Source: Hydractinia symbiolongicarpus
Lineage: Eukaryota > Cnidaria > Hydrozoa > Anthoathecata > Hydractiniidae
Length of the DNA: 64,000 nt
Direction of reading: 5' to 3'
Assembly: GCF_029227915.1 (NCBI RefSeq)
Contig: NC_079881.1
Span: forward strand, 868,001-932,000
The translations under genes were made by a program, and so were the position numbers. Each line of letters begins with the position of its first letter. The first letter of the stretch is position 1. Below the pieces are notes generated by a model that saw only the letters and a program-made list of their open reading frames with translations, was not told the DNA's origin and searched no databases. This document shows positions 11,864-25,535 of the stretch, in pieces.

Positions 11864-14800
11864 GATTTCCCGTAAATCCTGGACTCGGCCCGTATAGTCA
11901 AAAGTATACAAAGAAAGTACCCTGGGAGTAAACTCATTTCCCGAACGATTTTTTAAATTATTATTTCACCACTAAAGCCCATGAGACTTGTAGTTTTTAA
12001 AAATGTTTTAATTTTTGATGAGACGCTGAATAAAAGAAGTTTAATCGCCGGCAAACAAAAACCCGCGACTTCCCGTAAATCCCGGACTCGGCCCGTATAG
12101 TCAAGAGTATACAAAGAAAGTGCCCAGGGAGGAAACTCATTTCCCGAACAATTTTTTAAATTATTTTTACATCACTTAAACGCATGAGACTTGTAGTTTT
12201 CAGAAATGTTTTCATTTTTGATGAGACGCTTAATGAAAGTGGTTTAATCGCCGGCAAACGAAAACCCGCGATTTCCCGTACATCCCGGGCTTTGCCCGTA
12301 TAGTCCAATGTATACAAATAAAGTACCCAGGGAGTAAACTCATTTCCCGAACGATTTTTTAAATTATTATTTAACCACTAAAGCCCATAAGACTTGTAGT
12401 TTTTAAAAATGTTTTCACTTTTGATGACACGCTGAATAAAAGAAGTTTAATCGCCGGCAAACGAAAACCCGCAACTTCCCGGAAAATCCCCGACTCGGCC
12501 CGTATAGTCAAAAGTATACAAAGAAAGTACCCAGGGAGTAAACTCATTTCCAAAACGATTTTTTAAATTATCTTTTCCCCTCTAAAACGCATGAGACTTG
12601 TAGTTTTCAAAAAGGTTTTCATTTTTGATGAGACGCTGAATAAAAGGAGTTTAATCGCCGGCAAACGAAAACCCGCCATTTTCCGTAAACCCCGGCCTCG
12701 GCCCGTATAGCCAAAAGTATACAAAGGAAGTACCCAGGGAGTAAACTCATTTCCCGAAAGATTTTTTAAATTATTTTTTTACCACTAAAGCACATGAGAC
12801 TTGTAGTTTTTAAAAATGTTTTCATTTTTGATGAGACGCTGAATAAAAGAAGTTTAATCGCCGGCAAACGAAAACCCGCGAGTTCCCGTAAATCCCCGAC
12901 TCGGCCCGTATAGTCAAAAGTATACAAAGAAAGTACCCAGGGAGTAAACTCATTTCCAAAACGATTTTTTAAATTATCTTTTCACCACTAAAACGCATGA
13001 CACTTGTAGTTTTCAAAAATGTTTTCATTTCTGAGGAGACGCTGAATAAAAGAAGTTTAATCGCCGGCAAACGAAAACCCGCCATTTCCCGTAAACCCCG
13101 GACTCGGCCCGTATAGTCAAAAGTATACAAAGAAAGTACCCAGGGAGTAAACTTATTTCCCGAACGATTATTTAAATTATTATTTCACCACCAAAGCCCA
13201 CGAAACTTGTAGTTTTTAAAAATGTTTTCATTTTTGATGAGACGCTGAATAAAAGAAGTTTAATCGCCGGCAAACGAAAACCCGCGATTTCCAGTGAATC
13301 CCGGACTCGGCCCGTATAGTCAAAAGTATACAAAGAAGGTAACCAGGGAGTAAACTCATTTCCCGAACGATTTTTTAAATTATTATTTAACCACTAAAGC
13401 CCATGAGACTTGTAGTTTTTAAAAATGTTTTCACTTTTGATGACACGCTGAATAAAAGAAGTTTAATCGCCGGCAAACGAAAACCCGCAACTTCCCGGAA
13501 AATCCCCGACTCGGCCCGTATAGTCAAAAGTATACAAAGAAAATTCCCAGGGAGTAAACTCATTTCCCGAACGATTTTTTAAACTATTATTTCACCACTA
13601 TAGCCCATGAGACTTGTAGTTTTTAAAAATGTTTTCATTTTTGATGAGACGCTGAATAAAAGAAGTTTAATCGCCGGCAAACGAAAACCCGCGATTTCCC
13701 GTAAATCCCGGACTCGGCCCGTATAGTCAAAAGTATACAAAGAAAGTACCCTGTGAGTAAACTCATTTCCAAAACGATTTTTTAAATTATCTTTTCACCA
13801 CTAAAACGCATGAGACTTGTAGTTTTCAAAAATGTTTTCATTTTTGATGAGACGCTGAATAAAAGAAGTTTAATCGCCGGCAAAGGAAAACCCGCGACTT
13901 CCCGTAAATCCCGGACTCGGCCCGTATAATCAAAAGTATACAAAGAAAGTACCCAGGGAGTAAACTCATTTCCCGAACGATTTTTTAAATTATTTTTTCA
14001 TCACTAAAACGCATGAGACTTGTAGTTTTCAGAAATGTTTTCATTTTTGATGAGACGCTTAATGAAAGTGGTTTAATCGCCGGCAAACGAAACACGCGAT
14101 TTCCCGTACATCCCGGGCTTGGCCCGTATAGTCGAATGTATACAAAGAAAGTACCCAGGGAGTAAACTCATTTCCCGAACGATTTTTTAAATTATTATTT
14201 TACCACTAAATCCCATGAGACTTGTAGTTTTGAAAAATGTTTTCATTTTTGATGAGACGCTGAATAAAAGAAGTTTAATCGCCGGCAAACGAAAACCCGC
14301 GACTTCCCGTAAATCTCCAACTCGGCCCGTATAGTCAAAAGTATACAAAGAAATTACCCAGATAGTAAACCCATTTCCCGAACGATTTTTTAAATTATTT
14401 TTTCACCACTAAAACGCATGAGACTTGTAGTTTTCAGAAATGTTTTCATTTTTGATGAGACGCTGAATAAAAGGAGTTTAATCGCCGGCAAACGAAAACC
14501 CGCCATTTCCCGTAAACCCCGGACTCGGCCCGTATAGTCAAAAGTATACAAAGAAAGTACCCAGGGAGTAAACTCATTTCCCGAACGATTTTTTAAATTA
14601 TTACTTCACCACTAAAGCCCATGAGACTTGTAGTTTTCAAAAATGTTTTCATTTTTGATGAGACGCTGAATAAAAGAAGTTTAATCGCCGGCAAACGAAA
14701 ACCCGCGACTTCCCGTAAATCTCCAACTCGGCCCGTATAGTCAAAAGTGAACAAAGAAAGTACCCAGGGAGTAAACCCATTGCCCGAACGATTTTTTAAA

Positions 14801-15341
14801 TTATTTTTTCACCACTAAAACGCATGAGACTTGTAGTTTTCAGAAATGTTTTCATTTTTGATGAGACGCTTAGTGAAAGTGGTTTAATCGCCGGCAAACG
14901 AATTTCCGCGATTTCCCGTAAATCCCGGGCTTGGCCCGTATAGTCAAAAGTATACAAAGAAAGTACCCAGGGAGTAAACTCATTTCCCAAACGATTTTTT
15001 AAATTATTATTTCACCACTAAAGCCCATGAGACTTGTAGTTTTCAAAAATGTTTTCATTTTTGATGAGACGCTGAGTAAAAGAAGTTTAATCGCCGGCAA
15101 ACGAAAACCCGCGACTTCCCGTAAATCTCCAACTCGGCCCGTATAGTCAAAATTAAACAAAGAAAGTACCCAGGGTGTAAACCCATTGCCCGAACGATTT
15201 TTTAAATTATTTTTTCACCACTAAAACGCATGAGACTTGTAGTTTTCAGAAATGTTTTCATTTTTGATGAGACGCTTAGTGAAAGTGGTTTAATCGCCGG
15301 CAAACGAAATTCCGCGATTTCCCGTAAATCCCGGGCTTGGC
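11864..15341. repeat. Mosaic satellite segment
   Basis: About 17 monomers of classes A to D in an order I could not reduce to one period. Class B units with GCTTAGTGAAAG and CCATTGCCCGAACG, and class A units with AAATCTCCAACTCGG, first appear near 14.2-14.9 kb and dominate much of the rest of the array. No non-satellite sequence is seen. Confidence 0.75.
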
Positions 15342-17388
15342 CCGTATAGTCGAATGTATACAAAGAAAGTACCCTGTGAGTAAACTCATTTCCCGAACGA
15401 TTTTTTAAATTATTATTTAACCACTAAAGCCCATGAGACTTGTAGTTTTTAAAAATGTTTTCACTTTTGATGACACGCTGAATAAAAGAAGTTTAATCGC
15501 AGGCAAACGAAAACCCGCAACTTTCCGGAAAATCCCCGACTCGGCCCGTATAGTCAAAAGTATACAAAGAAAGTACCCAGGGAGTAAACTCTTTTTCCGA
15601 GCGATTTTTTAAATTATTTTTTCTACACTAAAACGCATGAGACTTGTAGTTTACAAAAATGTTTTCATTTTTGATGAGACGCTGAATAAAAGAAGTTTAA
15701 TCGCCGGCAAACGAAAACCTGCGATTTCCCGTAAATCCTGGACTCGGCCCGTATAGTCAAAAATGTACAAAGAAAGTATCCTGGGAGTAAACTCATTTCC
15801 CGAACGATTTTTTAAATTATTTTTTCACCACTAAAACGCATGAGACTTGTAGTTTTCAGAAATGTTTTCATTTTTGATGAGACGCTTAGTGAAAGTGGTT
15901 TAATCGCCGGCAAACGAATTTCCGCGATTTCCCGTAAATCCCGGGCTTGGCCCGTATAGTCAAAAGTATACAAAGAAAGTACCCAGGGAGTAAACTCATT
16001 TCCCAAACGATTTTTTAAATTATTATTTCACCACTAAAGCCCATGAGACTTGTAGTTTTCAAAAATGTTTTCACTTTTGATGACACGCTGAATAAAAGAA
16101 GTTTAATCGCAGGCAAACGAAAACCCGCAACTTTCCGGAAAATCCCCGACTCGGCCCGTATAGTCAAAAGTATACAAAGAAAGTACCCAGGGAGTAAACT
16201 CTTTTTCCGAGCGATTTTTTAAATTATTTTTTCTACACTAAAACGCATGAGACTTGTAGTTTTCAGAAATGTTTTCATTTTTGATGAGACGCTTAGTGAA
16301 AGTGGTTTAATCGCCGGCAAACGAAATTCCGCGATTTCCCGTAAATCCCGGGCTTGGCCCGTATAGTCGAATGTATACAAAGAAAGTACCCTGTGAGTAA
16401 ACTCATTTCCCGAACGATTTTTTAAATTATTATTTAACCACTAAAGCCCATGAGACTTGTAGTTTTTAAAAATGTTTTCACTTTTGATGACACGCTGAAT
16501 AAAAGAAGTTTAATCGCAGGCAAACGAAAACCCGCAACTTTCCGGAAAATCCCCGACTCGGCCCGTATAGTCAAAAGTATACAAAGAAAGTACCCAGGGA
16601 GTAAACTCTTTTTCCGAGCGATTTTTTAAATTATTTTTTCTACACTAAAACGCATGAGACTTGTAGTTTACAAAAATGTTTTCATTTTTGATGAGACGCT
16701 GAATAAAAGAAGTTTAATCGCCGGCAAACGAAAACCTGCGATTTCCCGTAAATCCTGGACTCGGCCCGTATAGTCAAAAATGTACAAAGAAAGTATCCTG
16801 GGAGTAAACTCATTTCCCGAACGATTTTTTAAATTATTTTTTCACCACTAAAACGCATGAGACTTGTAGTTTTCAGAAATGTTTTCATTTTTGATGAGAC
16901 GCTTAGTGAAAGTGGTTTAATCGCCGGCAAACGAATTTCCGCGATTTCCCGTAAATCCCGGGCTTGGCCCGTATAGTCAAAAGTATACAAAGAAAGTACC
17001 CAGGGAGTAAACTCATTTCCCAAACGATTTTTTAAATTATTATTTCACCACTAAAGCCCATGAGACTTGTAGTTTTCAAAAATGTTTTCACTTTTGATGA
17101 CACGCTGAATAAAAGAAGTTTAATCGCAGGCAAACGAAAACCCGCAACTTTCCGGAAAATCCCCGACTCGGCCCGTATAGTCAAAAGTATACAAAGAAAG
17201 TACCCAGGGAGTAAACTCTTTTTCCGAGCGATTTTTTAAATTATTTTTTCTACACTAAAACGCATGAGACTTGTAGTTTACAAAAATGTTTTCATTTTTG
17301 ATGAGACGCTGAATAAAAGAAGTTTAATCGCCGGCAAACGAAAACCTGCGATTTCCCGTAAATCCTGGACTCGGCCCGTATAGTCAAA
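15342..17388. repeat. 5-mer higher-order repeat, period about 1017 bp
   Basis: The rare variant AAATGTACAAAGAAAGTATC occurs at about 15761 and 16778, offset 1017. Two copies are seen. The continuation beyond 17,385 has the ordinary AAAGTATACAAAG form, so the copy ends there. A less similar unit at about 14.8 kb has an offset of 1016 and may be an older copy. Confidence 0.88.
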
Positions 17389-18600
17389 AGTATACAAAGA
17401 AAGTACCCTGGGAGTAAACTCATTTCCCGAACGATTTTTTAAATTATTATTTCACCACTAAAGCCCATGAAACTTGTAGTTTTTAAAAATGTTTTCATTT
17501 TTGATGAGACGCTGAATAAAAGAAGTTTAATCGCCGGCAAACGAAAACCCGCGACTTCCCGTAAATCCCGGACTCGGCCCGTATAGTCAAGAGTATACAA
17601 AGAAAGTACCCAGGGAGTAAACTCATTTCCCGAACAATTTTTTAAATTATTTTTTCATCACTAAAACGCATGAGACTTGTAGTTTTCAGAAATGTTTTCA
17701 TTTTTGATGAGACGCCTACTGAAAGTGGTTTAATCGCCGGCAAACGAAAACCCGCGATTTCCCGTACATCCCGGGCTTGGCCCGTATAGTCGAATGTATA
17801 CAAAGAAAGTACCCAAGGAGTAAACTCATTTCCAAAACGATTTTTTAAATTATCTTTTCCCCACTAAAACGCATGAGACTTGTAGTTTTCAAAAATGTTT
17901 TCATTTTTGATGAGACTCTGAATAAAAGGAGTTTAATCGCCGGCAAACGAAAACCCGCCATTTTCCGTAAACCCCAGCCTCGGCCCGTACAGCCAAAAGT
18001 ATACAAAGGAAGTATCCAGGGAGTAAACTCATTTCCCGAATGATTTTTTAAATTATTTTTTCACCACTAAAGCACATGAGACTTGTAGTTTTTAAAAATG
18101 TTTTCACTTTTGATGACACGCTGAATAAAAGAAGTTTAATCGCCGGCAAACGAAAACCCGCGACTTCCCGTAAATCTCCAACTCGGCCCGTATAGTCAAA
18201 AGTAAACAAAGAAAGTACCCAGGGAGTAAACCCATTGCCCGAACGATTTTTTAAATTATTTTTTCACCACTAAAACGCATGAGACTTGTAGTTTTCAGAA
18301 ATGTTTTCATTTTTGATGAGACGCTTAGTGAAAGTGGTTTAATCGCCGGCAAACGAAATTCCGCGATTTCCCGTAAATCCCGGGCTTGGCCCGTATAGTC
18401 AAATGTATACAAAGAAAGTACCCTGTGAGTAAACTCATTTCCCGAACGATTTTTTAAATTATTATTTAACCACTAAAGCCCATGAGACTTGTAGTTTTTA
18501 AAAATGTTTTCACTTTTGATGACACGCTGAATAAAAGAAGTTTAATCGCCGGCAAACGAAAACCCGCAACTTCCCGGAAAATCCCCGACTCGGCCCGTAT
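17389..18600. repeat. Mosaic satellite segment before the 17-mer HOR
   Basis: About six monomers. Much of this segment resembles the stretch at about 19.8-21.0 kb (offset about 2437 bp, 12 x 203 plus 1), so it looks like a diverged partial copy of the neighbouring HOR. No other element is seen. Confidence 0.7.
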
Positions 18601-21600
18601 AGTCAAAAGTATACAAAGAAAATTCCCAGGGAGTAAACTCATTTCCCGAACGATTTTTTAAATTATTATTTCACCACTAAAGCCCATGAGACTTGTAGTT
18701 TTTAAAAATGTTTTCATTTTTGATGAGACGCTGAATAAAAGGAGTTTAATCGCCGGCAAACGAAAACCCGCCATTTCCCGTAAACCCCGGACTCGGCCCG
18801 TATAGTCAAAAGTATACAAAGAAAGTACCCAGGGAGTAAACTCATTTCCCGAACGATTTTTTAAATTATTACTTCACCACTAAAGCCCATGAGACTTGTA
18901 GTTTTCAAAAATGTTTTCATTTTTGATGAGACGCTGAATAAAAGAAGTTTAATCGCCGGCAAACGAAAACCCGCGACTTCCCGTAAATCTCCAACTCGGC
19001 CCGTATAGTCAAAAGTAAACAAAGAAAGTACCCAGGGAGTAAACCCATTGCCCGAACGATTTTTTAAATTATTTTTTCACCACTAAAACGCATGAGACTT
19101 GTAGTTTTCAGAAATGTTTTCATTTTTGATGAGACGCTTAGTGAAAGTGGTTTAATCGCCGGTAAACGAATTTCCGCGATTTCCCGTAAATCTCGGGCTT
19201 GGCCCGTATAGTCAAAAGTATACAAAGAAAGTACCCAGGGAGTAAACTCATTTCCCAAACGATTTTTTAAATTATTATTTCACCACTAAAGCCCATGAGA
19301 CTTGTAGTTTTCAAAAATGTTTTCATTTTTGATGAGACGCTGAGTAAAAGAAGTTTAATCGCCGGCAAACGAAAACCCGCGACTTCCCGTAAATCTCCAA
19401 CTTGGCCCGTATAGTCAAAATTAAACAAAGAAAGTACCCAGGGTGTAAACCCATTGCCCGAACGATTTTTTAAATTATTTTTTCACCACTAAAACGCATG
19501 AGACTTGTAGTTTTCAGAAATGTTTTCATTTTTGATGAGACGCTTAGTGAAAGTGGTTTAATCGCCGGCAAACGAAATTCCGCGATTTCCCGTAAATCCC
19601 GGGCTTGGCCCGTATAGTCGAATGTATACAAAGAAAGTACCCTGTGAGTAAACTCATTTCCCGAACGATTTTTTAAATTATTATTTAACCACTAAAGCCC
19701 ATGAGACTTGTAGTTTTTAAAAATGTTTTCACTTTTGATGACACGCTGAATAAAAGAAGTTTAATCGCAGGCAAACGAAAACCCGCAACTTTCCGGAAAA
19801 TCCCCGACTCGGCCGGTATAGTCAAAAGTATACAAAGAAAGTACCCAGGGAGGAAACTCATTTCCCGAACAATTTTTTAAATTATTTTTTCATCACTAAA
19901 ACGCATGAGACTTGTAGTTTTCAGAAATGTTTTCATTTTTGATGAGACGCCTAATGAAAGTGGTTTAATCGCCGGCAAACGAAAACCCGCTATTTCCCGT
20001 ACATCCCTGGCTTGGCCCGTAAAGTCGAATGTATACAAATAAAGTACCCAGGGAGTAAACTCATTTCCCGAACGATTTTTTAAATTATTATTTAACCACT
20101 AAAGCCCATAAGACTTGTAGTTTTTAAAAATGTTTTCACTTTTGATGACACGCTGAATAAAAGAAGTTTAATCGCCGGCAAACGAAAACCCGCAACTTCC
20201 CGGAAAATCCCCGACTCAGCCCGTATAGTCAAAAGTATACAAAGAAAGTACCCAGGGAGTAAACTCATTTCCAAAACGATTTTTTAAATTATCTTTTCCC
20301 CACTAAAACGCATGAGACTTGTAGTTTTCAAAAATGTTTTCATTTTTGATGAGACTCTGAAAAAAAGGAGTTTAATCGCCGGCAAACGAAAACCCGCCAT
20401 TTTCCGTAAACCCCGGCCTCGGCCCGTATAGCCAAAAGTATACAAAGGAAGTACCCAGGGAGTAAACTCATTTCCCGAATGATTTTTTAAATTATTTTTT
20501 CACCACTAAAGCACATGAGACTTGTAGTTTTTAAAAATGTTTTCACTTTTGATGACACGCTGAATAAAAGAAGTTTAATCGCCGGCAAACGAAAACCCGC
20601 GACTTCCCGTAAATCTCCAACTCGGCCCGTATAGTCAAAAGTAAACAAAGAAAGTACCCAGGGAGTAAACCCATTGCCCGAACGATTTTTTAAATTATTT
20701 TTTCATCACTAAAACGCATGAGACTTGTAGTTTTCAGAAATGTTTTCATTTTTGATGAGACGCTTAGTGAAAGTGGTTTAACCGCCGGCAAACGAAATTC
20801 CGCGATTTCCCGTAAATCCCGGGCTTGGCCCGTATAGTCGAATGTATACAAAGAAAGTACCCTGTGAGTAAACTCATTTCCCGAACGATTTTTTAAATTA
20901 TTATTTAACCACTAAAGCCCATGAGACTTGTAGTTTTTAAAAATGTTTTCACTTTTGATGACACGCTGAATAAAAGAAGTTTAATCGCAGGCAAACGAAA
21001 ACTCGCAACTTCCCGGAAAATCCCCGACTCGGCCCGAATAGTCAAAAGTATACAAAGAAAGTACCCAGGGAGTAAACGCATTTCAAAAACGATTTTTTAA
21101 ATTATCTTTTCACCACTAAAACGCATGAGACTTGTAGTTTTCAAAAATGTTTTCATTTTTGATGAGATGCTGAATAGAAGAAGTTTAATCGCCGGCAAAC
21201 GAAAACCCGCCATTTCCCGTAAACCCCGGCCTCGGCCCGTATAGTCAAAAGTATACAAAGAAAGTACCCAGGGAGTAAACTCTTTTTCCGAGCGATTTTT
21301 TAAATTATTTTTTCTACACTAAAACGCATGAGACTTGTAGTTTACAAAAATGTTTTCATTTTTGATGAGACGCTGAATAAAAGAAGTTTAATCGCCGGCA
21401 AACGAAAACCTGCAATTTCCCGTAAATCCTGGACTCGGCCCGTATAGTCAAAAGTATACAAAGAAAGTACCCTGGGAGTAAACTCATTTCCCGAACAATT
21501 TTTTAAATTATTTTTTCACCACTAAAGCCCATGAAACTTGTAGTTTTTAAAAATGTTTTCATTTTTGATGAGACGCTGAATAAAAGAAGTTTAATCGCCG

Positions 21601-24600
21601 GCAAACGAAAACCCGCGACTTCCCGTAAATCCCGGACTCGGCCCGTATAGTCAAGAGTATACAAAGAAAGTACCCAGGAAGGAAACTCATTTCCGGAACA
21701 ATTTTTTAAATTATTTTTTCATCACTAAAACGCATGAGACTTGTAGTTTTCAGATATGTTTTCATTTTTGATGAGACGCCTAATGAAAGTGGTTTAATCG
21801 CCGGCAAAAGAAAACCCGCGATTTCCCGTACATCCCTGGCTTGGCCCGTATAGTCGAATGTATACAAATAAAGTACCCAGGGAGTAAACTCATTTCCCGA
21901 ACGATTTTTTAAATTATTGTTTAACCACTAAAGCCCATAAGACTTGTAGTTTTTAAAAATGTTTTCACTTTTGTTGACACGCTGAATAAAAGAAGTTTAA
22001 TCGCCGGCAAACGAAAACCCGCAACTTCCCGGAAAATCCCCGACTCAGCCCGTATAGTCAAAAGTATACAAAGAAAATTCCCAGGGAGTAAACTCATTTC
22101 CCGAACGATTTTTTAAATTATTATTTCACCACTAAAGCCCATGAGACTTGTAGTTTTTAAAAATGTTTTCATTTTTGATGAGACGCTGAATAAAAGGAGT
22201 TTAATCGCCGGCAAACGAAAACCCGCCATTTCCCGTAAACCCCGGACTCGGCCCGTATAGTCAAAAGTATACAAAGAAAGTACCCAGGGAGTAAACTCAT
22301 TTCCCGAACGATTTTTTAAATTATTACTTCACCACTAAAGCCCATGAGACTTGTAGTTTTCAAAAATGTTTTCATTTTTGATGAGACGCTGAATAAAAGA
22401 AGTTTAATCGCCGGCAAACGAAAACCCGCGACTTCCCGTAAATCTCCAACTCGGCCCGTATAGTCAAAAGTAAACAAAGAAAGTACCCAGGGAGTAAACC
22501 CATTGCCCGAACGATTTTTTAAATTATTTTTTCACCACTAAAACGCATGAGACTTGTAGTTTTCAGAAATGTTTTCATTTTTGATGAGACGCTTAGTGAA
22601 AGTGGTTTAATCGCCGGTAAACGAATTTCCGCGATTTCCCGTAAATCTCGGGCTTGGCCCGTATAGTCAAAAGTATACAAAGAAAGTACCCAGGGAGTAA
22701 ACTCATTTCCCAAACGATTTTTTAAATTATTATTTCACCACTAAAGCCCATGAGACTTGTAGTTTTCAAAAATGTTTTCATTTTTGATGAGACGCTGAGT
22801 AAAAGAAGTTTAATCGCCGGCAAACGAAAACCCGCGACTTCCCGTAAATCTCCAACTTGGCCCGTATAGTCAAAATTAAACAAAGAAAGTACCCAGGGTG
22901 TAAACCCATTGCCCGAACGATTTTTTAAATTATTTTTTCACCACTAAAACGCATGAGACTTGTAGTTTTCAGAAATGTTTTCATTTTTGATGAGACGCTT
23001 AGTGAAAGTGGTTTAATCGCCGGCAAACGAAATTCCGCGATTTCCCGTAAATCCCGGGCTTGGCCCGTATAGTCGAATGTATACAAAGAAAGTACCCTGT
23101 GAGTAAACTCATTTCCCGAACGATTTTTTAAATTATTATTTAACCACTAAAGCCCATGAGACTTGTAGTTTTTAAAAATGTTTTCACTTTTGATGACACG
23201 CTGAATAAAAGAAGTTTAATCGCAGGCAAACGAAAACCCGCAACTTTCCGGAAAATCCCCGACTCGGCCGGTATAGTCAAAAGTATACAAAGAAAGTACC
23301 CAGGGAGGAAACTCATTTCCCGAACAATTTTTTAAATTATTTTTTCATCACTAAAACGCATGAGACTTGTAGTTTTCAGAAATGTTTTCATTTTTGATGA
23401 GACGCCTAATGAAAGTGGTTTAATCGCCGGCAAACGAAAACCCGCTATTTCCCGTACATCCCTGGCTTGGCCCGTAAAGTCGAATGTATACAAATAAAGT
23501 ACCCAGGGAGTAAACTCATTTCCCGAACGATTTTTTAAATTATTATTTAACCACTAAAGCCCATAAGACTTGTAGTTTTTAAAAATGTTTTCACTTTTGA
23601 TGACACGCTGAATAAAAGAAGTTTAATCGCCGGCAAACGAAAACCCGCAACTTCCCGGAAAATCCCCGACTCAGCCCGTATAGTCAAAAGTATACAAAGA
23701 AAGTACCCAGGGAGTAAACTCATTTCCAAAACGATTTTTTAAATTATCTTTTCCCCACTAAAACGCATGAGACTTGTAGTTTTCAAAAATGTTTTCATTT
23801 TTGATGAGACTCTGAAAAAAAGGAGTTTAATCGCCGGCAAACGAAAACCCGCCATTTTCCGTAAACCCCGGCCTCGGCCCGTATAGCCAAAAGTATACAA
23901 AGGAAGTACCCAGGGAGTAAACTCATTTCCCGAATGATTTTTTAAATTATTTTTTCACCACTAAAGCACATGAGACTTGTAGTTTTTAAAAATGTTTTCA
24001 CTTTTGATGACACGCTGAATAAAAGAAGTTTAATCGCCGGCAAACGAAAACCCGCGACTTCCCGTAAATCTCCAACTCGGCCCGTATAGTCAAAAGTAAA
24101 CAAAGAAAGTACCCAGGGAGTAAACCCATTGCCCGAACGATTTTTTAAATTATTTTTTCATCACTAAAACGCATGAGACTTGTAGTTTTCAGAAATGTTT
24201 TCATTTTTGATGAGACGCTTAGTGAAAGTGGTTTAACCGCCGGCAAACGAAATTCCGCGATTTCCCGTAAATCCCGGGCTTGGCCCGTATAGTCGAATGT
24301 ATACAAAGAAAGTACCCTGTGAGTAAACTCATTTCCCGAACGATTTTTTAAATTATTATTTAACCACTAAAGCCCATGAGACTTGTAGTTTTTAAAAATG
24401 TTTTCACTTTTGATGACACGCTGAATAAAAGAAGTTTAATCGCAGGCAAACGAAAACTCGCAACTTCCCGGAAAATCCCCGACTCGGCCCGAATAGTCAA
24501 AAGTATACAAAGAAAGTACCCAGGGAGTAAACGCATTTCAAAAACGATTTTTTAAATTATCTTTTCACCACTAAAACGCATGAGACTTGTAGTTTTCAAA

Positions 24601-25535
24601 AATGTTTTCATTTTTGATGAGATGCTGAATAGAAGAAGTTTAATCGCCGGCAAACGAAAACCCGCCATTTCCCGTAAACCCCGGCCTCGGCCCGTATAGT
24701 CAAAAGTATACAAAGAAAGTACCCAGGGAGTAAACTCTTTTTCCGAGCGATTTTTTAAATTATTTTTTCTACACTAAAACGCATGAGACTTGTAGTTTAC
24801 AAAAATGTTTTCATTTTTGATGAGACGCTGAATAAAAGAAGTTTAATCGCCGGCAAACGAAAACCTGCAATTTCCCGTAAATCCTGGACTCGGCCCGTAT
24901 AGTCAAAAGTATACAAAGAAAGTACCCTGGGAGTAAACTCATTTCCCGAACAATTTTTTAAATTATTTTTTCACCACTAAAGCCCATGAAACTTGTAGTT
25001 TTTAAAAATGTTTTCATTTTTGATGAGACGCTGAATAAAAGAAGTTTAATCGCCGGCAAACGAAAACCCGCGACTTCCCGTAAATCCCGGACTCGGCCCG
25101 TATAGTCAAGAGTATACAAAGAAAGTACCCAGGAAGGAAACTCATTTCCGGAACAATTTTTTAAATTATTTTTTCATCACTAAAACGCATGAGACTTGTA
25201 GTTTTCAGATATGTTTTCATTTTTGATGAGACGCCTAATGAAAGTGGTTTAATCGCCGGCAAAAGAAAACCCGCGATTTCCCGTACATCCCTGGCTTGGC
25301 CCGTATAGTCGAATGTATACAAATAAAGTACCCAGGGAGTAAACTCATTTCCCGAACGATTTTTTAAATTATTGTTTAACCACTAAAGCCCATAAGACTT
25401 GTAGTTTTTAAAAATGTTTTCACTTTTGTTGACACGCTGAATAAAAGAAGTTTAATCGCCGGCAAACGAAAACCCGCAACTTCCCGGAAAATCCCCGACT
25501 CAGCCCGTATAGTCAAAAGTATACAAAGAAAGTAC
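18601..25535. repeat. 17-mer higher-order repeat, period 3455 bp, two copies
   Basis: Copy 1 is about 18.60-22.06 kb and copy 2 about 22.06-25.53 kb, offset 3455 (17 x 203 plus 4). Markers shared at this offset include the AAAATTCCCAGGGAG block (about 18619 and 22074), the GGTGTAAACCCATTGCCC block (about 19441 and 22896), the GGCCGGTATAGTC variant (about 19811 and 23266), and a GTTGACACGCTG variant (about 21973 and 25428). This is the longest clean HOR unit in the window. Confidence 0.9.
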